Source: Eopsaltria australis
Taxonomy: Eukaryota; Chordata; Aves; Passeriformes; Petroicidae
Direction of reading: 5' to 3'
DNA: 64,000 nt
Assembly: GCA_034509425.1 (NCBI GenBank)
Contig: JAVTVJ010001329.1
Span: 1-64,000 of the forward strand
Below, one piece after another: positions 26,201-36,990 of the stretch; position 1 is the first letter of the stretch; every line of letters starts with the position of its first letter. The position numbers were made by a program, and so were the translations under genes. The notes below the pieces were generated by a model. That model was not told where the DNA came from and did not search any database. It saw only the letters and a list, made by a program, of their open reading frames with translations.

Positions 26201-26795
26201 CATTTGGAGCTCTTGGAAGGAAATTAAGTTTGATTGCCACAAGGGGTTTTCCATGTGAACCTGGTTCCCAGAGCATTCTTAGATGCAATATCATGTCTGC
26301 ATGGAAGTCTCTTCCCTTGCCACTTCCTCTAGATTCAATGGCTATACAAACTGCCATGTTTCCCCCATATAGCAACTCAAGGACTTTGGCTCCCTAACAT
26401 AAAAATGGTCATGGCATCTGTGTGAGCATCAACACAGTGAGTCAGATCTCTACTCAGCCACTTGTGAAGAGCCCTGCCTCACACATTTGTTCTCATACGG
26501 CTTGTGCTCCATGAAACTTTAGGAGAGGAGAAGCAAGTTTCTCTTGCCCACGTTTGAGCTGCACTGATCAGTTATCCACAAGAACTCAGAGTATAATGAA
26601 CATGCATTTCAAACTATCCTGCTGCTCTGCTGCACAAAGAAACAACTGTCCCTCACACACAGGTGAGACGCACTTGGCACATGGGCTTTGCACACCCGGG
26701 GAACAGAGCCCTTGTTGGCAGGATGCTGCTGTCACCCAGAAGACAAGAGCTTAATGCCTTCTGACACAACTTTTCATTCACCAACAGCCAACAGA
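20234..26795. other. 6.6 kb of single-copy non-coding DNA
   Basis: No repeat family or gene is recognised. Two short direct duplications are visible: CTGAATCATCCT at 22648-22659 and 22670-22681 (period 22), and TGACTGTCA at 26004-26012 and 26021-26029 (period 17). AT-rich stretches at 20560-20960 and 21960-22110 contain homeodomain-like cores and could be conserved non-coding DNA, but nothing here proves it. Confidence 0.5.
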
Positions 26796-26862
26796 AGAAT
26801 CACAGAATCACAGAATGTTCTGAGCTGGAAGGGACCCATAAGGATCATCAAGCACACACCTT
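26796..26862 (-). mobile_element. CR1 LINE 3' tail, minus strand, severely 5'-truncated
   Basis: The plus strand reads 'agaatcacagaatcacagaa' and then 'ctggaagggacccataagga' and 'tcatcaagcacacacc'. This is the reverse complement of the avian CR1 3' end: terminal octamers followed by the conserved hairpin block. Only about 67 bases remain, as expected when target-primed reverse transcription stops early. Two near-identical 'atcacagaatcacagaat' units show the terminal repeat clearly. Confidence 0.9.
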
Positions 26863-28094
26863 TTCTTCCTTTCCTAGGAATCCCACAAGTCTGGGATCAA
26901 TGCACGAGGAAGATGAATTAAAGACCATGACGATTGTGCAGTGAAAAACACAGACATAAAGATCAGAGTAGACTTGAGAAAAAATACATCCACCTAATAG
27001 GAGAGTCTACTATGCCTTCCTCTGTGGGCCATGCCCTCACTATTTCAACAACACAGAATTAAACTTGACTATGTCAAAAATGTTTAGTTGAAAACTGCAA
27101 ATGAATGTTACTGAACTCAAGGTCCTTGTCCTTTTCCACTCTCATCTTCTTTTTTCATTGTCATCTCTTCTCCCTTCCTTCCTCCCTTCCCAGTCAGCAT
27201 TTTTGAAGTTTATATCATACTCAACTCTGGCATCTCAGTAATGCGCTTGGAAGTTGCTCCTAGAGGCTAAACTTTACTCTTCCATGTGAGTTATTTTTTG
27301 TTTCACTCTTGAGCAGGCATTTCTTGGAAGTGCAAGTACTCACAGAACTGTAGCACACGGCAATCATGTAAATATTAATATTCACATAGCACTGAAGATT
27401 ACAAGATAATTAGAAGCTATATAACCATGTAATTCAGTTTATAAAGAGTATGACAGTTATAGGACCAAATTTTGTGTTTCTTCCAGGCCTGACTCCTTGG
27501 AATCTCTTCCCCCTCTTTGTTTATGAGGAATTAATCATTTGGAACCTGATCCAAAAAGCTCTAGAGTCAATGCAAGTCTCCCATTGACTGCAGCAGATTT
27601 TGGTCTTCGATTAAGTAAACTCTCTTGAATCCTTGGCAGCTCAGACCTCAAGCACATTACAGGCCTCCTGGTACCCCATCCCTCAGCAGCATCAAAGTCA
27701 ATTGTCAGAAAACTTCCACATGAGATTTGCTCTTGGAACAGATAAGAGGGTCAGGCAAAGCCTTTCCTTTGGAGAGAGGACATGCATGTCCCCAGGCACA
27801 TTAAGTCACGTACTGCCAGAGTCTCATTAGACTACGATGTCTAAGGGTCCACTGCCTGGCACTGCTCCCACCTGGTAGCACCAGGCCATGTCCTGGCAGA
27901 CAGTGACACATCTCCCCAGAGGAGCAGAGGGTCTGTGGGGCTGTGCCGTAGACAACTCCCCCCAAAAGGAGCATGGAGTGGGAGCTGTAAAACAAGGCTT
28001 GGCAGGCATAGCATCAGGAAAGAGTGTTTCCAGCTTCCCCCTCTCCTCCCCAGCCACCACTTTTGTTCAGATGTTGCTTTTCTGGTGGTAACAT
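26863..28094. other. single-copy non-coding DNA
   Basis: No repeat or gene is recognised. Open frames at 27801-28137 (minus) overlap others on the opposite strand in a moderately GC-rich patch (27840-28070). None has a motif I can name. Confidence 0.45.
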
Positions 28095-28370
28095 CTATTT
28101 CTTTTTCTGGTTTGCACACAGTTATGAAGTCAAACAAACAAATTATCCATCTAAATACAGCCCTTGGTGGATGTAGAACCTATTGCTTTATTGGAGCCGT
28201 TTACATGCAATCGCCGTTTTTACAGATTTATTGCTTTAACTGTTTTCCTTCTAGCTTTAGAGGGGCAGCAAACATTGTGATAAAGAGATGCCAGTACACA
28301 GGTTTTTTCTCACATATTGTAGGAGCCCTTGACAGAACACAATTGTCAACAGACTACATCCCCCACTGAA
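28095..28370. promoter_or_regulatory. candidate conserved non-coding element
   Basis: This is inferred from texture only. The stretch is AT-rich but keeps isolated CpGs in 'gagccgtttacatgcaatcg' (28194-28213) and 'ccgtttttacag', which would normally decay in neutral avian DNA. It also has a palindromic ACAATTGT SOX-like site near 28340 and no repeat signature. A 144-codon plus-strand frame covers it (27935-28369), but its residues match no family I know. It could equally be ordinary single-copy DNA. Confidence 0.25.
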
Positions 28371-28989
28371 AAATATTGATGTGTTTTAGATTAGAAGAAA
28401 ACTGACTGGTAAATAGTAAACAAGTATATTATACTGGGTTTTTATTTTTCTTTTATAAACTGGAGAAAGCTAGTCCTTAGTTAATTATGTTCACAGGGAG
28501 GCATTTCAGAGATGTTCACAGAGCAACTGCATTACTCTGCTTGAATAATGAGACCTAAAATGACATTTTATGACACTCCCCCTAATCCTATTTTAAATAC
28601 CTTTTTGCTGTACTTTCTGTGCACACATGTTCAGTAAATCCCAGAAATGTTACAGTGAGTCTTTTGAAGTGAAAGTGTTTCTCAGGTAAATACATGTCCT
28701 TTAGGTATTTATTATTACAGTATGTTCTGAAGCTGTCTCCACCCCATAGTTCTGGAAGACTGGATTGAAACAGATCTTTTTTAAAGCTAGTATGTCACCT
28801 TCACAATATTGCATGACATCCAAAAGAAAGCAATTCATAAGGTGAATTTTAAATAGTCCATATTTCACAATGATTCAGTTATGTCTTATTTCTTCCTCTG
28901 CCCATATGCACCCTGTGCCCTGAGGCTGAGGTTTCACAAAACTACCATGCCCCAGCAGCTTGCTCCCCACACCCTCTGTTGCTCCTCCC
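28371..28989. other. AT-rich single-copy DNA
   Basis: Nothing recognised. TTAATTAT near 28478 and other homeodomain-type cores occur at the density expected of AT-rich DNA. Confidence 0.45.
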
Positions 28990-29480
28990 TCATTATTTGC
29001 ATACTCTCCACAACAAGCTGGCTCACGTTTTGGGCAAAATTTCTCCAGTAACTAATATTTGACCTCCAAGTAGTTTGCAATGTAGTTTGAATTACATGTG
29101 TAAATAGATAATTTAAAACTTGTTTTTAGTGTTAAAATACAAATTGTGAAGGCTTTCTCCTAACCACTTAGACAACCTTGCATGTATCCGTTGAAGGATG
29201 AATTCCAAAACACTATGACTGACTGGAATCTAATATATGCTTTTTGCAGCCATTTTAATAGCCAATGTATCATTCATTTGCATGAGTTTTCACAAATAGC
29301 AGTCCCTCACTAATTCCTGAAACTAAATGCACAAAGCAGGCTGAACTGAATTTTTGCTTTGATACTGAATGAAGTTAAAGAAAATGGTTTGCTGTTACGA
29401 ATTTCTACTGCTTATTTGCATTTTTATTTGCATGTGAATGGTCAAGATTTAATTTAATAATTAATGACTGTTCAACCCTA
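28990..29480. promoter_or_regulatory. candidate enhancer with three octamer motifs
   Basis: The POU-factor octamer ATTTGCAT occurs perfectly three times on the plus strand: 29276-29283, 29414-29421 and 29426-29433. The last two start 12 bases apart, about one helical turn. An AT-rich run with homeodomain cores, TTTAATTTAATAATTAATGA, follows at 29448-29467. There is no repeat signature or coding frame. Clustered octamers next to TAAT cores are typical of vertebrate developmental and neural enhancers. Function and conservation are inferred, not seen. Confidence 0.35.
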
Positions 29481-29620
29481 AGGGAAGAAGTGATGTGAAT
29501 TTTCTCCATGCTCCCACTTATGCCTTTGGCCTGTGTCATGAAGTCACAGTGAGGGACAAGAGGTGGCCATGGAAGCTCTGTGATGTTTTTGAGCAGTGAT
29601 GGAGCTGCAGAAACAGTGGT

Positions 29621-29664
29621 AGCCAGGGCTTTGAATATTCAAAGCCAGAGCTTTGAAGAAGCAG
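29621..29664. repeat. 22-bp tandem duplication containing a perfect 20-bp palindrome
   Basis: Two copies of a 22-base unit start at 29621 and 29643. Their first 15 bases (agccagRgctttgaa) differ at one position. Bases 29627-29646, GGCTTTGAATATTCAAAGCC, are a perfect palindrome spanning the copy junction. They could bind a dimeric factor or extrude as a short cruciform. Confidence 0.9.
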
Positions 29665-32600
29665 TAGTATGAACTTCACATACATAAATTCAACACTAGT
29701 GAATTTTCTCTGGAGTGTCTGTAGTCACGTGTTTGTCTGAACAATATGTTTACATCTTACAAAAAAATGGAAAAAATTCTATTCTAAATCTAAAAATTAG
29801 GCTCTGTTCTTTCAAATAGATGCTCTGCATTCTTCTAAAAACTGTTCTGCCATTGATATCCAGTGGGGCACAGCATGTTATCAGGTCATTTCTGCAAACT
29901 TCTCTAAATGAATAATTGAAGTCAGTCAATGCCTACAGCCATAGAAAAAACTCTTACTTCAACTGAGAAGAGAGATTTTATGTCCAAACCTCGCAGCGGA
30001 GGATAAGAGGGATACAGCCTTGCATTTGGAAAACAAATCACAACTTTACACCACATAAGGTCAATCCCATGTCCTGAGTGAGGCATCAGGACACATGGCA
30101 AAGAATATCAGAACGAGATCTGAGCAAAGAGATATCAATGGACATTTTCACCAAACACATAAAAGGTTGAAAAAATAATATAATATCTCCCAGAATATAC
30201 ATTAAAACCATGAGCCAGGCAAGCTGCTTCATTATCTTGATTTCTTATGTGTATTGATATATACTAATATATTAATGTATTAACATTCAACTAACAGTAA
30301 AATCATTCAATTTGACAGTGGATTTGGAAAGCAGATTTTCAAAAAGTCATATATACTCTTTTTGATGTTTTTCATAATATTCAATGCAGCTGTCTTAATG
30401 GCATCAGACAGGATGATCCAATACCTCACCCCAAGAATGCTGCAGCAAATTCTCCAGGATGCTTGCATGAGGGTTCTTTCCCTCCATGTTTCAGACTGCC
30501 ACAGAATCTCTTGATGACATCCAGGTACAAAAAGAAAGCTTTCTGTTTATATCAGCTCTCAAACTTATATAACTGATCTCAGTCCAACACTACCTTTTCT
30601 ATTGAACTATCCTTTATCTTACTCAGCCTTGAACTCTCAGGTATCCATTCATAGATCAATTGAAAATCAATTCTCTCCAAATGCAAATGCTGCTCCAAAT
30701 GCAGCCTGTCATTTATGAAAAACCACACCATAGAGCTTGTTTGACAGAAAAAAGATCTGCGCTTAATTTGAGTAAAAGTGAATGCTAGAGCATCTTTTGA
30801 GGGTTACATTTGGTGTAGCCAGGTGTGTCATAACCTTTGTTTCTCCATGTGGTTGTTTAACCCCATGCCTGGTCTCAGTCACAAACCAGACCTCATTATC
30901 ACTGAGCCTGTTCATGAATTTAGAACAAGTGCATTTATTACTGTAGAAGTTGGCAGGAAATTCAAAGGCACAGAGGGTGAAAACTGTGAACCACAGAAAC
31001 ATAGACACTGCCAGCTCTGATGCCAAAGGAAAGCACTAAGGCCACAGCTCCCATCTGAGCAGTGTCAGGCCCAGTGATGACATATCATTAAGCTGTCTCT
31101 GTCTGGAGGTGAAAGGAAGAATGACAGGGAAAGAAAGTCATCAAGAGGGAGCTGATCCCTTCAATCAGGACCGAGCTGGCCCTGAAGAGTTCTCCCCAAG
31201 CTGCAGAGGCAAAAGACAGAAAAACCCTGACAAGATTCTTGGGGCATTGACAAGTCAGCTGAAACCCAAAAGATTCTGTTAGATACGAGCTTGCTGTGAT
31301 TAGATTAAGTGTTCTCTTTCTGTAATTTCTTCGTTTACCTCTTTTATAAACATTTGTAACTGTGTTGCCTATATTGGATGCTGTAAGTACTTCTCCTGGC
31401 ATACTTCCCAAAACTCTCCTTTAATTTAAACCAGGCTAAGGTAGCTGGGTAAGTTCAAAGTGTTTTTCATCAAGACTGGTGAATTTAAAAACATGAGTAT
31501 TAAGAAATTGTCCTGTGCATCCAGCTGCCCAACATACTTCAAGAGAGTCAAAGGGTGAAGGACCTGCCCTTACAGAAACTTCATGGGTTGACTTAAGACT
31601 TGGCCCTGCTAGGAAGGAGAAACAATCCTGTGAGCATAGCCTTCCCTGGCACACAGCAAGGTGGTGGGAAGCAATCCTGTGCACAAGGTGCCTTCAGGAG
31701 ATTTTTCTAAAGAGAAAGCATTTCTGTTTTCCATGATTGCATGTGACAGAGAGCCCTAGACAATTTGGTAGACCTGCCGCTCTCAGAAGTCACACAACTG
31801 TATTTGCAAAACCAACCCTGGAACATCTAAGTGCAGCTGAAAAAGCCTGAGTTCTGAGTGTGCAAAACCTGTAGTTTCACAGTTCAGCCTCAAAATCAAG
31901 CCAGTGATGTGTTAGAGTGGCATGATACCTCTTTCAGTACAATGTTTTTTCTCTTTAGGTTTTCAAATAGGGCTTTACAGTTAAAAAAATAATCTGTTTG
32001 TACAGTTGTGTTTAATCTGTACGTTGGATTTTCATGGACAGGTCCCCTCTTTTAGGATGAGCAAAATTCTTTGACTACAGAGTTGGGTTTTGGGGTGTAT
32101 TTAAGTCACATGCTCCATTTAAAGTAGGATTCACAAGGCAGTATCACAATATTAACAAAGTTCATTGCTACTTGTAATCTTTTTTTCACTTTAAAAACCA
32201 GGGGAGAATGAGGCTTGTGCCAGGTCCCACACCAAGAAAGCAGCAGATTGGCTCCACAAAAGGAGCTGATTGAATAAACAGAGACCTAGTAGTGGGAAAC
32301 ACACAAGCCCATGGAAAGCACAATGAACACAAGGCAGTAGCTCCTGGGTACTGGAGTGAGGGATTGGCCAGTAGGTCCAGGCAGTGAAAGGAGGAAAGAT
32401 GCTGTAAAATATGGTAGGCAAAGGGATAAGAGTGGAGTGACACAGAGTTGAACAAGCTGAACAAAAGGGAATGGGAGGATGGACACAAACAGGCAGACAG
32501 CATGGCTAGCTGCAGCCCAGGAAAAACTCCATGGGCCTTTGAATGCCAGAAGTCCTGGGTTGTGGCTGGCTACAGCCCCTGGCCAGTTCCTCTGCAGGCT

Positions 32601-34091
32601 TCCCCATGGGCCACACAGTGGAGTAGGGAGGATGAGGCACCTGGGCAGAGCTCTCCCCTGCACACCTCTGGGTTCAGAAGGTTGCTGGCAAGCTCCATTC
32701 CTCCCCTTCCCCTCCGTGCAGCAGGCCCAGTTTTGGCTGCCTTCACAGCTGCAGCTGTTCCTACCAGCTGGAATCAACAGTCCTGGCCCTGTTCCAGCTC
32801 AAAAGCAATTACATTCTTGCAAGTGGATATTGCAACTTCCTGTCCTAAACAATCATGTACTGTTCCTCTGCACTTTTAACCAGCTGCTGCCTCGTACTCA
32901 GGGATGGCTGCAGGCACAGGGGTGGGGCCCTGGGAGAAAGGTGATGGTGTATCAAGAGGAGATCATTCCTGTGTAGGTTCACCTGAAGCTTAGAAAGGTC
33001 AGGGAGTGCTTTCTGACAGCTCTGAATGTCTGTATATTGCACTCAGTGCTTCAGCAACATAAAAGTGACGAAGAATAATATTACCTGTACTAGACACTGC
33101 AGCAGGAGAGTGCTTTTTCTTGACCCAAATCTTCCAGGAAAAATCTTCCTCTGTGCCTGGACTTCATAAAACAAGGCATCTCCAAAAACTTTGGCAAGAA
33201 CTCCCTTGCCTTTGCCAAGCATTTAAACCAGAGCCTGACCCATAACACCTCAAAAGGGGTTTTGTAAAATATCTTAGTGCAAAATTTGCTGAAGGCATCC
33301 GAATGATAAGTGAGATTTCTTGTCCCAGATTAACATACCTACTTACCTGCAGCTGTTCCTCTAAAACTGTTCCACTCAGCCTCCAGCTTCTCCAGGCATA
33401 TTGTTCCCTTCTAACTTTGCTACATGAGCAGCGTGAATCTGAAGTGAAAATAAGGCTCTTTATTTCTGTCACTTTTTCCACATTTGAGTTTTTCAGAGGC
33501 TTGGATTAGTCAAGGTATCCATCCCTTAGAGGAAGGTGCTCACACGTTCATTAATGTAAGCACAGCATAGAGTAGCACAGAGTAAGGTAAAGTACTTTGA
33601 AAGACAGAGTAAACACATGGGGAAGCTGGGAACCAGGCTCCCAAATAAAAGGCTGTGAGCACGCTGTAAAAGGTCAGAAGGATTTTGGGGATAGAAATTC
33701 CCACTCAGACAGGCACCATCTCTTGTAACAACCAGCAGATTCATGCCGACTAGTCAGGACAGTTAAACCCCTTATTTCATCTAAGAATAATTGACTACAC
33801 ACTTGGGGAGGGAAGGTTTTAAACGTTGCTGATCCTTACCTCCTTACCTCCTTCGTTCCTAGTGCCTAAACCTGAATATCTGTAGTTAGTGGCCTGTGAA
33901 TTACTTGTACCCACATGTCAATGAGACAAAACAAGTCAGCCACAATTGCACTGAAAATCTGCACAGGGGTCCCACTGTAGATCCATCACAGCCTGAGGAA
34001 ATACCCCATCATCTTTCCAAGTGTCTTCTGTCAGGCTCTGCTAGCAAGATACCCTTGAGCACTAGGACATTTCATGGTCTCAAGCAATGTG
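29665..34091. other. 4.4 kb of single-copy DNA with one GC-rich block
   Basis: No repeat family is recognised. The block at 32440-32960 is clearly more GC-rich than its surroundings. It has overlapping open frames of 163-165 codons on both strands (32479-32976 plus, 32286-32777 minus). Neither has a motif I know, and long frames on both strands are what GC-rich, stop-poor DNA gives by chance. AT-rich sequence with TAATAT cores lies at 30230-30310. Confidence 0.45.
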
Positions 34092-34142
34092 TTTAGTCCT
34101 GGTGGACTAAATATTCTAATATTTGGTGGACCAAATATTCTA
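34092..34142. repeat. duplicated inverted repeat (two adjacent hairpins)
   Basis: The 18-base unit GGTGGACYAAATATTCTA occurs at 34101-34118 and 34125-34142 (period 24, one mismatch). Each copy sits in its own perfect inverted repeat. The first has arms TTTAGTCC / GGACTAAA around TGGT (34092-34111). The second has arms AATATTTGGT / ACCAAATATT around GG (34118-34139). The two arm pairs differ in sequence, yet both are fully self-complementary. Confidence 0.9.
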
Positions 34143-36866
34143 TTAACTGAACAGCCCTTTAACATGACTAAAAAAGCCTGATAGATATTTTCTGAATTTC
34201 TGAGCTTGCAGTTAACAGTATTTTTCTTGCATTTTAATAGACCAATATTAAGTGATGCACTGAGAAAAGAAACATTTTGGGAAAAATAAAACTAACAGTC
34301 ACATGATCTTTCTACCTAGTGTTTTAGATTTGTGATAGGCTCTGTCTTGGCTGACAGCCAGGCGGTCCTAAATATAGTGTAAAACCAAATATTTAAGTGT
34401 AAGTCTGAACAGACAGGATTTTTTGGTTGGTTTTGGGTTTGGTTTTTCTTTTTTTTTTAACACATTTCTTTCAAGTGCTACAAAGGCGGCTGCAGATGCT
34501 ACAACTGATAAATTTCTCCTCCAAAGGAAGTATTATATGCTCTGTATTCCCAAAGTAATGCTACAGGAAAGCAAGTACTAAAGTACTATGACGTATGGAT
34601 TTGAGTGCCATAATTTATAAAAATGTCTCAGAGTGTTGTACAGTACAGAAAAGCGTGCAGATAAATCATAGAAACATATACACAAGGTAGAGTGTATTTT
34701 CAGATTGTGCTGTCTGCCAGTTTGTAAGATATACACCTGCACAGGGGAGTGCTAGAAAGCAGTACATTCAATATTATTTATTACCTTTTGTATCACAAAG
34801 CTGTCTTTATCTGCATGTATCACTTGAATACTCTACTTTGCACAACTGTACTCTGTTTATCCACAGTTATCTCTCATGTATGAATTTTAACCAGGATGTC
34901 TTACTGAATTTCCACATCCCAATCTCACATGGGATTCTGGTTTTTTATCTTTTAATTTTGTCTCATTTAACTGCTTTCTCCAGTTTTCCTCCCTGCTAGC
35001 TTTCTGCTGGATGGTCTCCAGCCCATTTTGCAAATGGGAACACCTCACTTGTCCCTTCAATAAGCAATTCTTGTTCTTCCTGCAGCTCTGTGCACAGGCT
35101 CAAAACTGAGCTATCTGGTACCAGGAGACAAACTTACCACACGAAAAAAACCCTACACTTCCTTACACTAGTGAGTGAAAGAGTGGCTCTCCAAGGGTCT
35201 GCAATAACCAAAGTTGAACAGATCTCCAATTCTAAGCCAGGGCTGAAGAAATACTGACGTGTAAAGACTGCGTATAATGAATCCAGGAAATTCAACATCA
35301 ACTTCATAACCATCACTGAAACTTCTTTGGGTTTTTTTTTTCTCTAATTAGAAAACTTTGGGCTGTTTTAAACTTTAAGTACTGGGAAATTTAAATTAAC
35401 CAAAGAGAATGTTCTTCGATTCCTTTTATTACCAGCTTCACACTCTAACACCGCTTCCAACACTTGATAATATTACCACCCTGATTTTGAATCTCCTCCA
35501 GTCCTCCTCCCAACCTTCTTTCTCACATAAATCATCTTTTCTATCACTCAAATAGCATGTTTCCTATCTTCAACTCATGCTCATCTTTTTCTTGCCTAAT
35601 TAAAGTTTTCTTTGAGCTTGGAGTGTGATCTAATCTAACCTTTTTGTTTTCCAAGTCCTGTTAATCTAAGAAAAATAATTACCATATTATTGCAAAAATC
35701 AAGACAGTTACCATAGTCATGAAAGGAATTCCTCCTGTTCTTACTATCATCTATGCCTTCCCTGTTCCTTGTTCTCCATAGCAATGGTCACACTGACTGA
35801 AAAGCTTTGGATTTGTTTTTGCACTGGCACATCTCTTGCACTCAGTTATTGGATGCCCCATTCTCTTGGGAATTTAGATTGTCTTTATTAATTGCCCATT
35901 AGTAACAACAGATCATGTTGATGAACAGTTTAAAGAAAACAAACAGACAGCTCCCATTAGTTTTTAAAGCTTCTCTTTGAGTGTCATATTTAAGTAGTTC
36001 CTCAGGGTCTGCTCTTCAAAGTCTGGCCCATTTTGTTGATAAGAGTCTGCTACAACATACCAAGCACCCAACTGAGCAGAAAAGGATTTAGCGGGCCTGT
36101 GAACCTGCCTAAAAGGAGAATGCTCTCTTCCTGTCTTCTCTTGCAGGACATTTTCTTTTTTCCTCACAAAATCTGATGATCATAAAAGAAGGTTTAGAAC
36201 ATTACTTTTTCCAGGGTTATGCAGCTGTGTTAAATCTATTAAACAGTGTCTAGGATCCCTATGCCTTACCATAAACCAGTAAATATTAAAGCAACAGGAA
36301 AGAGATTTTTACAGCCACAGCCTTTACTTTGAGCTGTGAGGATACAGCTTTTCAGGTTTGGAGAGGAGAGGTTTTACTCCAGACTCATTATTTTTCTATT
36401 GTTTAATGTGTCAAATATAAATTCTGGATGGCCCATTCCCATTCCAGCTCACCATCATGTACAGGTTCTCTATCACTGCAGCTGTAAAGCAGGAATGTTT
36501 TTTATTCACTGTCACTTGTAGGGTGATGTTGAGTAAATATCACTTTTGGACCCAATATCTTTGATCAGGTACAGGACACTGAAACTTGGCCACACCCTGA
36601 TTTCCCCAGTGAAACCCCCTCTCTGCACTTCTTAATAGCTTTGTTTTCAGTGCTGAGGCATTCCTTTTTACCATTTCTAACCCTTCTAGATGTACCTATG
36701 GACACATGTGCTACAGACACATGTTTGCACACATGCTGTAACTTTTCTCTCTTCATCTGCCAGATTTAACATGGGAGAGGCTGATGGTCCATGCAGTCCA
36801 AGATTGACACATGGCCAGATGGAGGTTTTACAGGATAATGTCCCTGAGCAGATCGAGGAGCCTTCC
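34143..36866. other. single-copy DNA with a T/G-rich tract
   Basis: A T/G-rich low-complexity tract lies at 34419-34459 (ttggttggttttgggtttgg and then a T run). The rest is AT-rich and unremarkable. A 67-codon minus-strand frame at 35964-36167 reads like protein but starts at GTG, is closed by a stop a few codons upstream and has no known match. Confidence 0.5.
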
Positions 36867-36990
36867 ACAGAATTACAGAATAATTCAGGCTGGAAGGGAC
36901 CTCTGGAGGTCACCTAGTCCATCCCTCTGCTCCAAGAGGGACCAGTTTAAAATGTAGATCAGATTTCTCAAGCCATTCCAGTCTCAAAAT
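36867..36990 (-). mobile_element. CR1 LINE 3' fragment, minus strand
   Basis: The plus strand reads 'cacagaattacagaataatt', then 'caggctggaagggacctctg' and 'gaggtcacctagtccatccc', the reverse complement of the avian CR1 3' end. This is the 'acctctggaggtca' subfamily type, unlike the 'accttaaagatca' type at 51336 and 58921. The match weakens after about 36946, but 'agatttctcaagccattcca' can still be read against the CR1 'gcaggttgctcaggaccat' segment. Old and 5'-truncated. Confidence 0.88.

Noticed and set aside
35964..36167. Protein-like 67-codon minus-strand frame
   Set aside because: It starts at GTG, an in-frame stop lies a few codons upstream, and no family, splice context or neighbour supports it.
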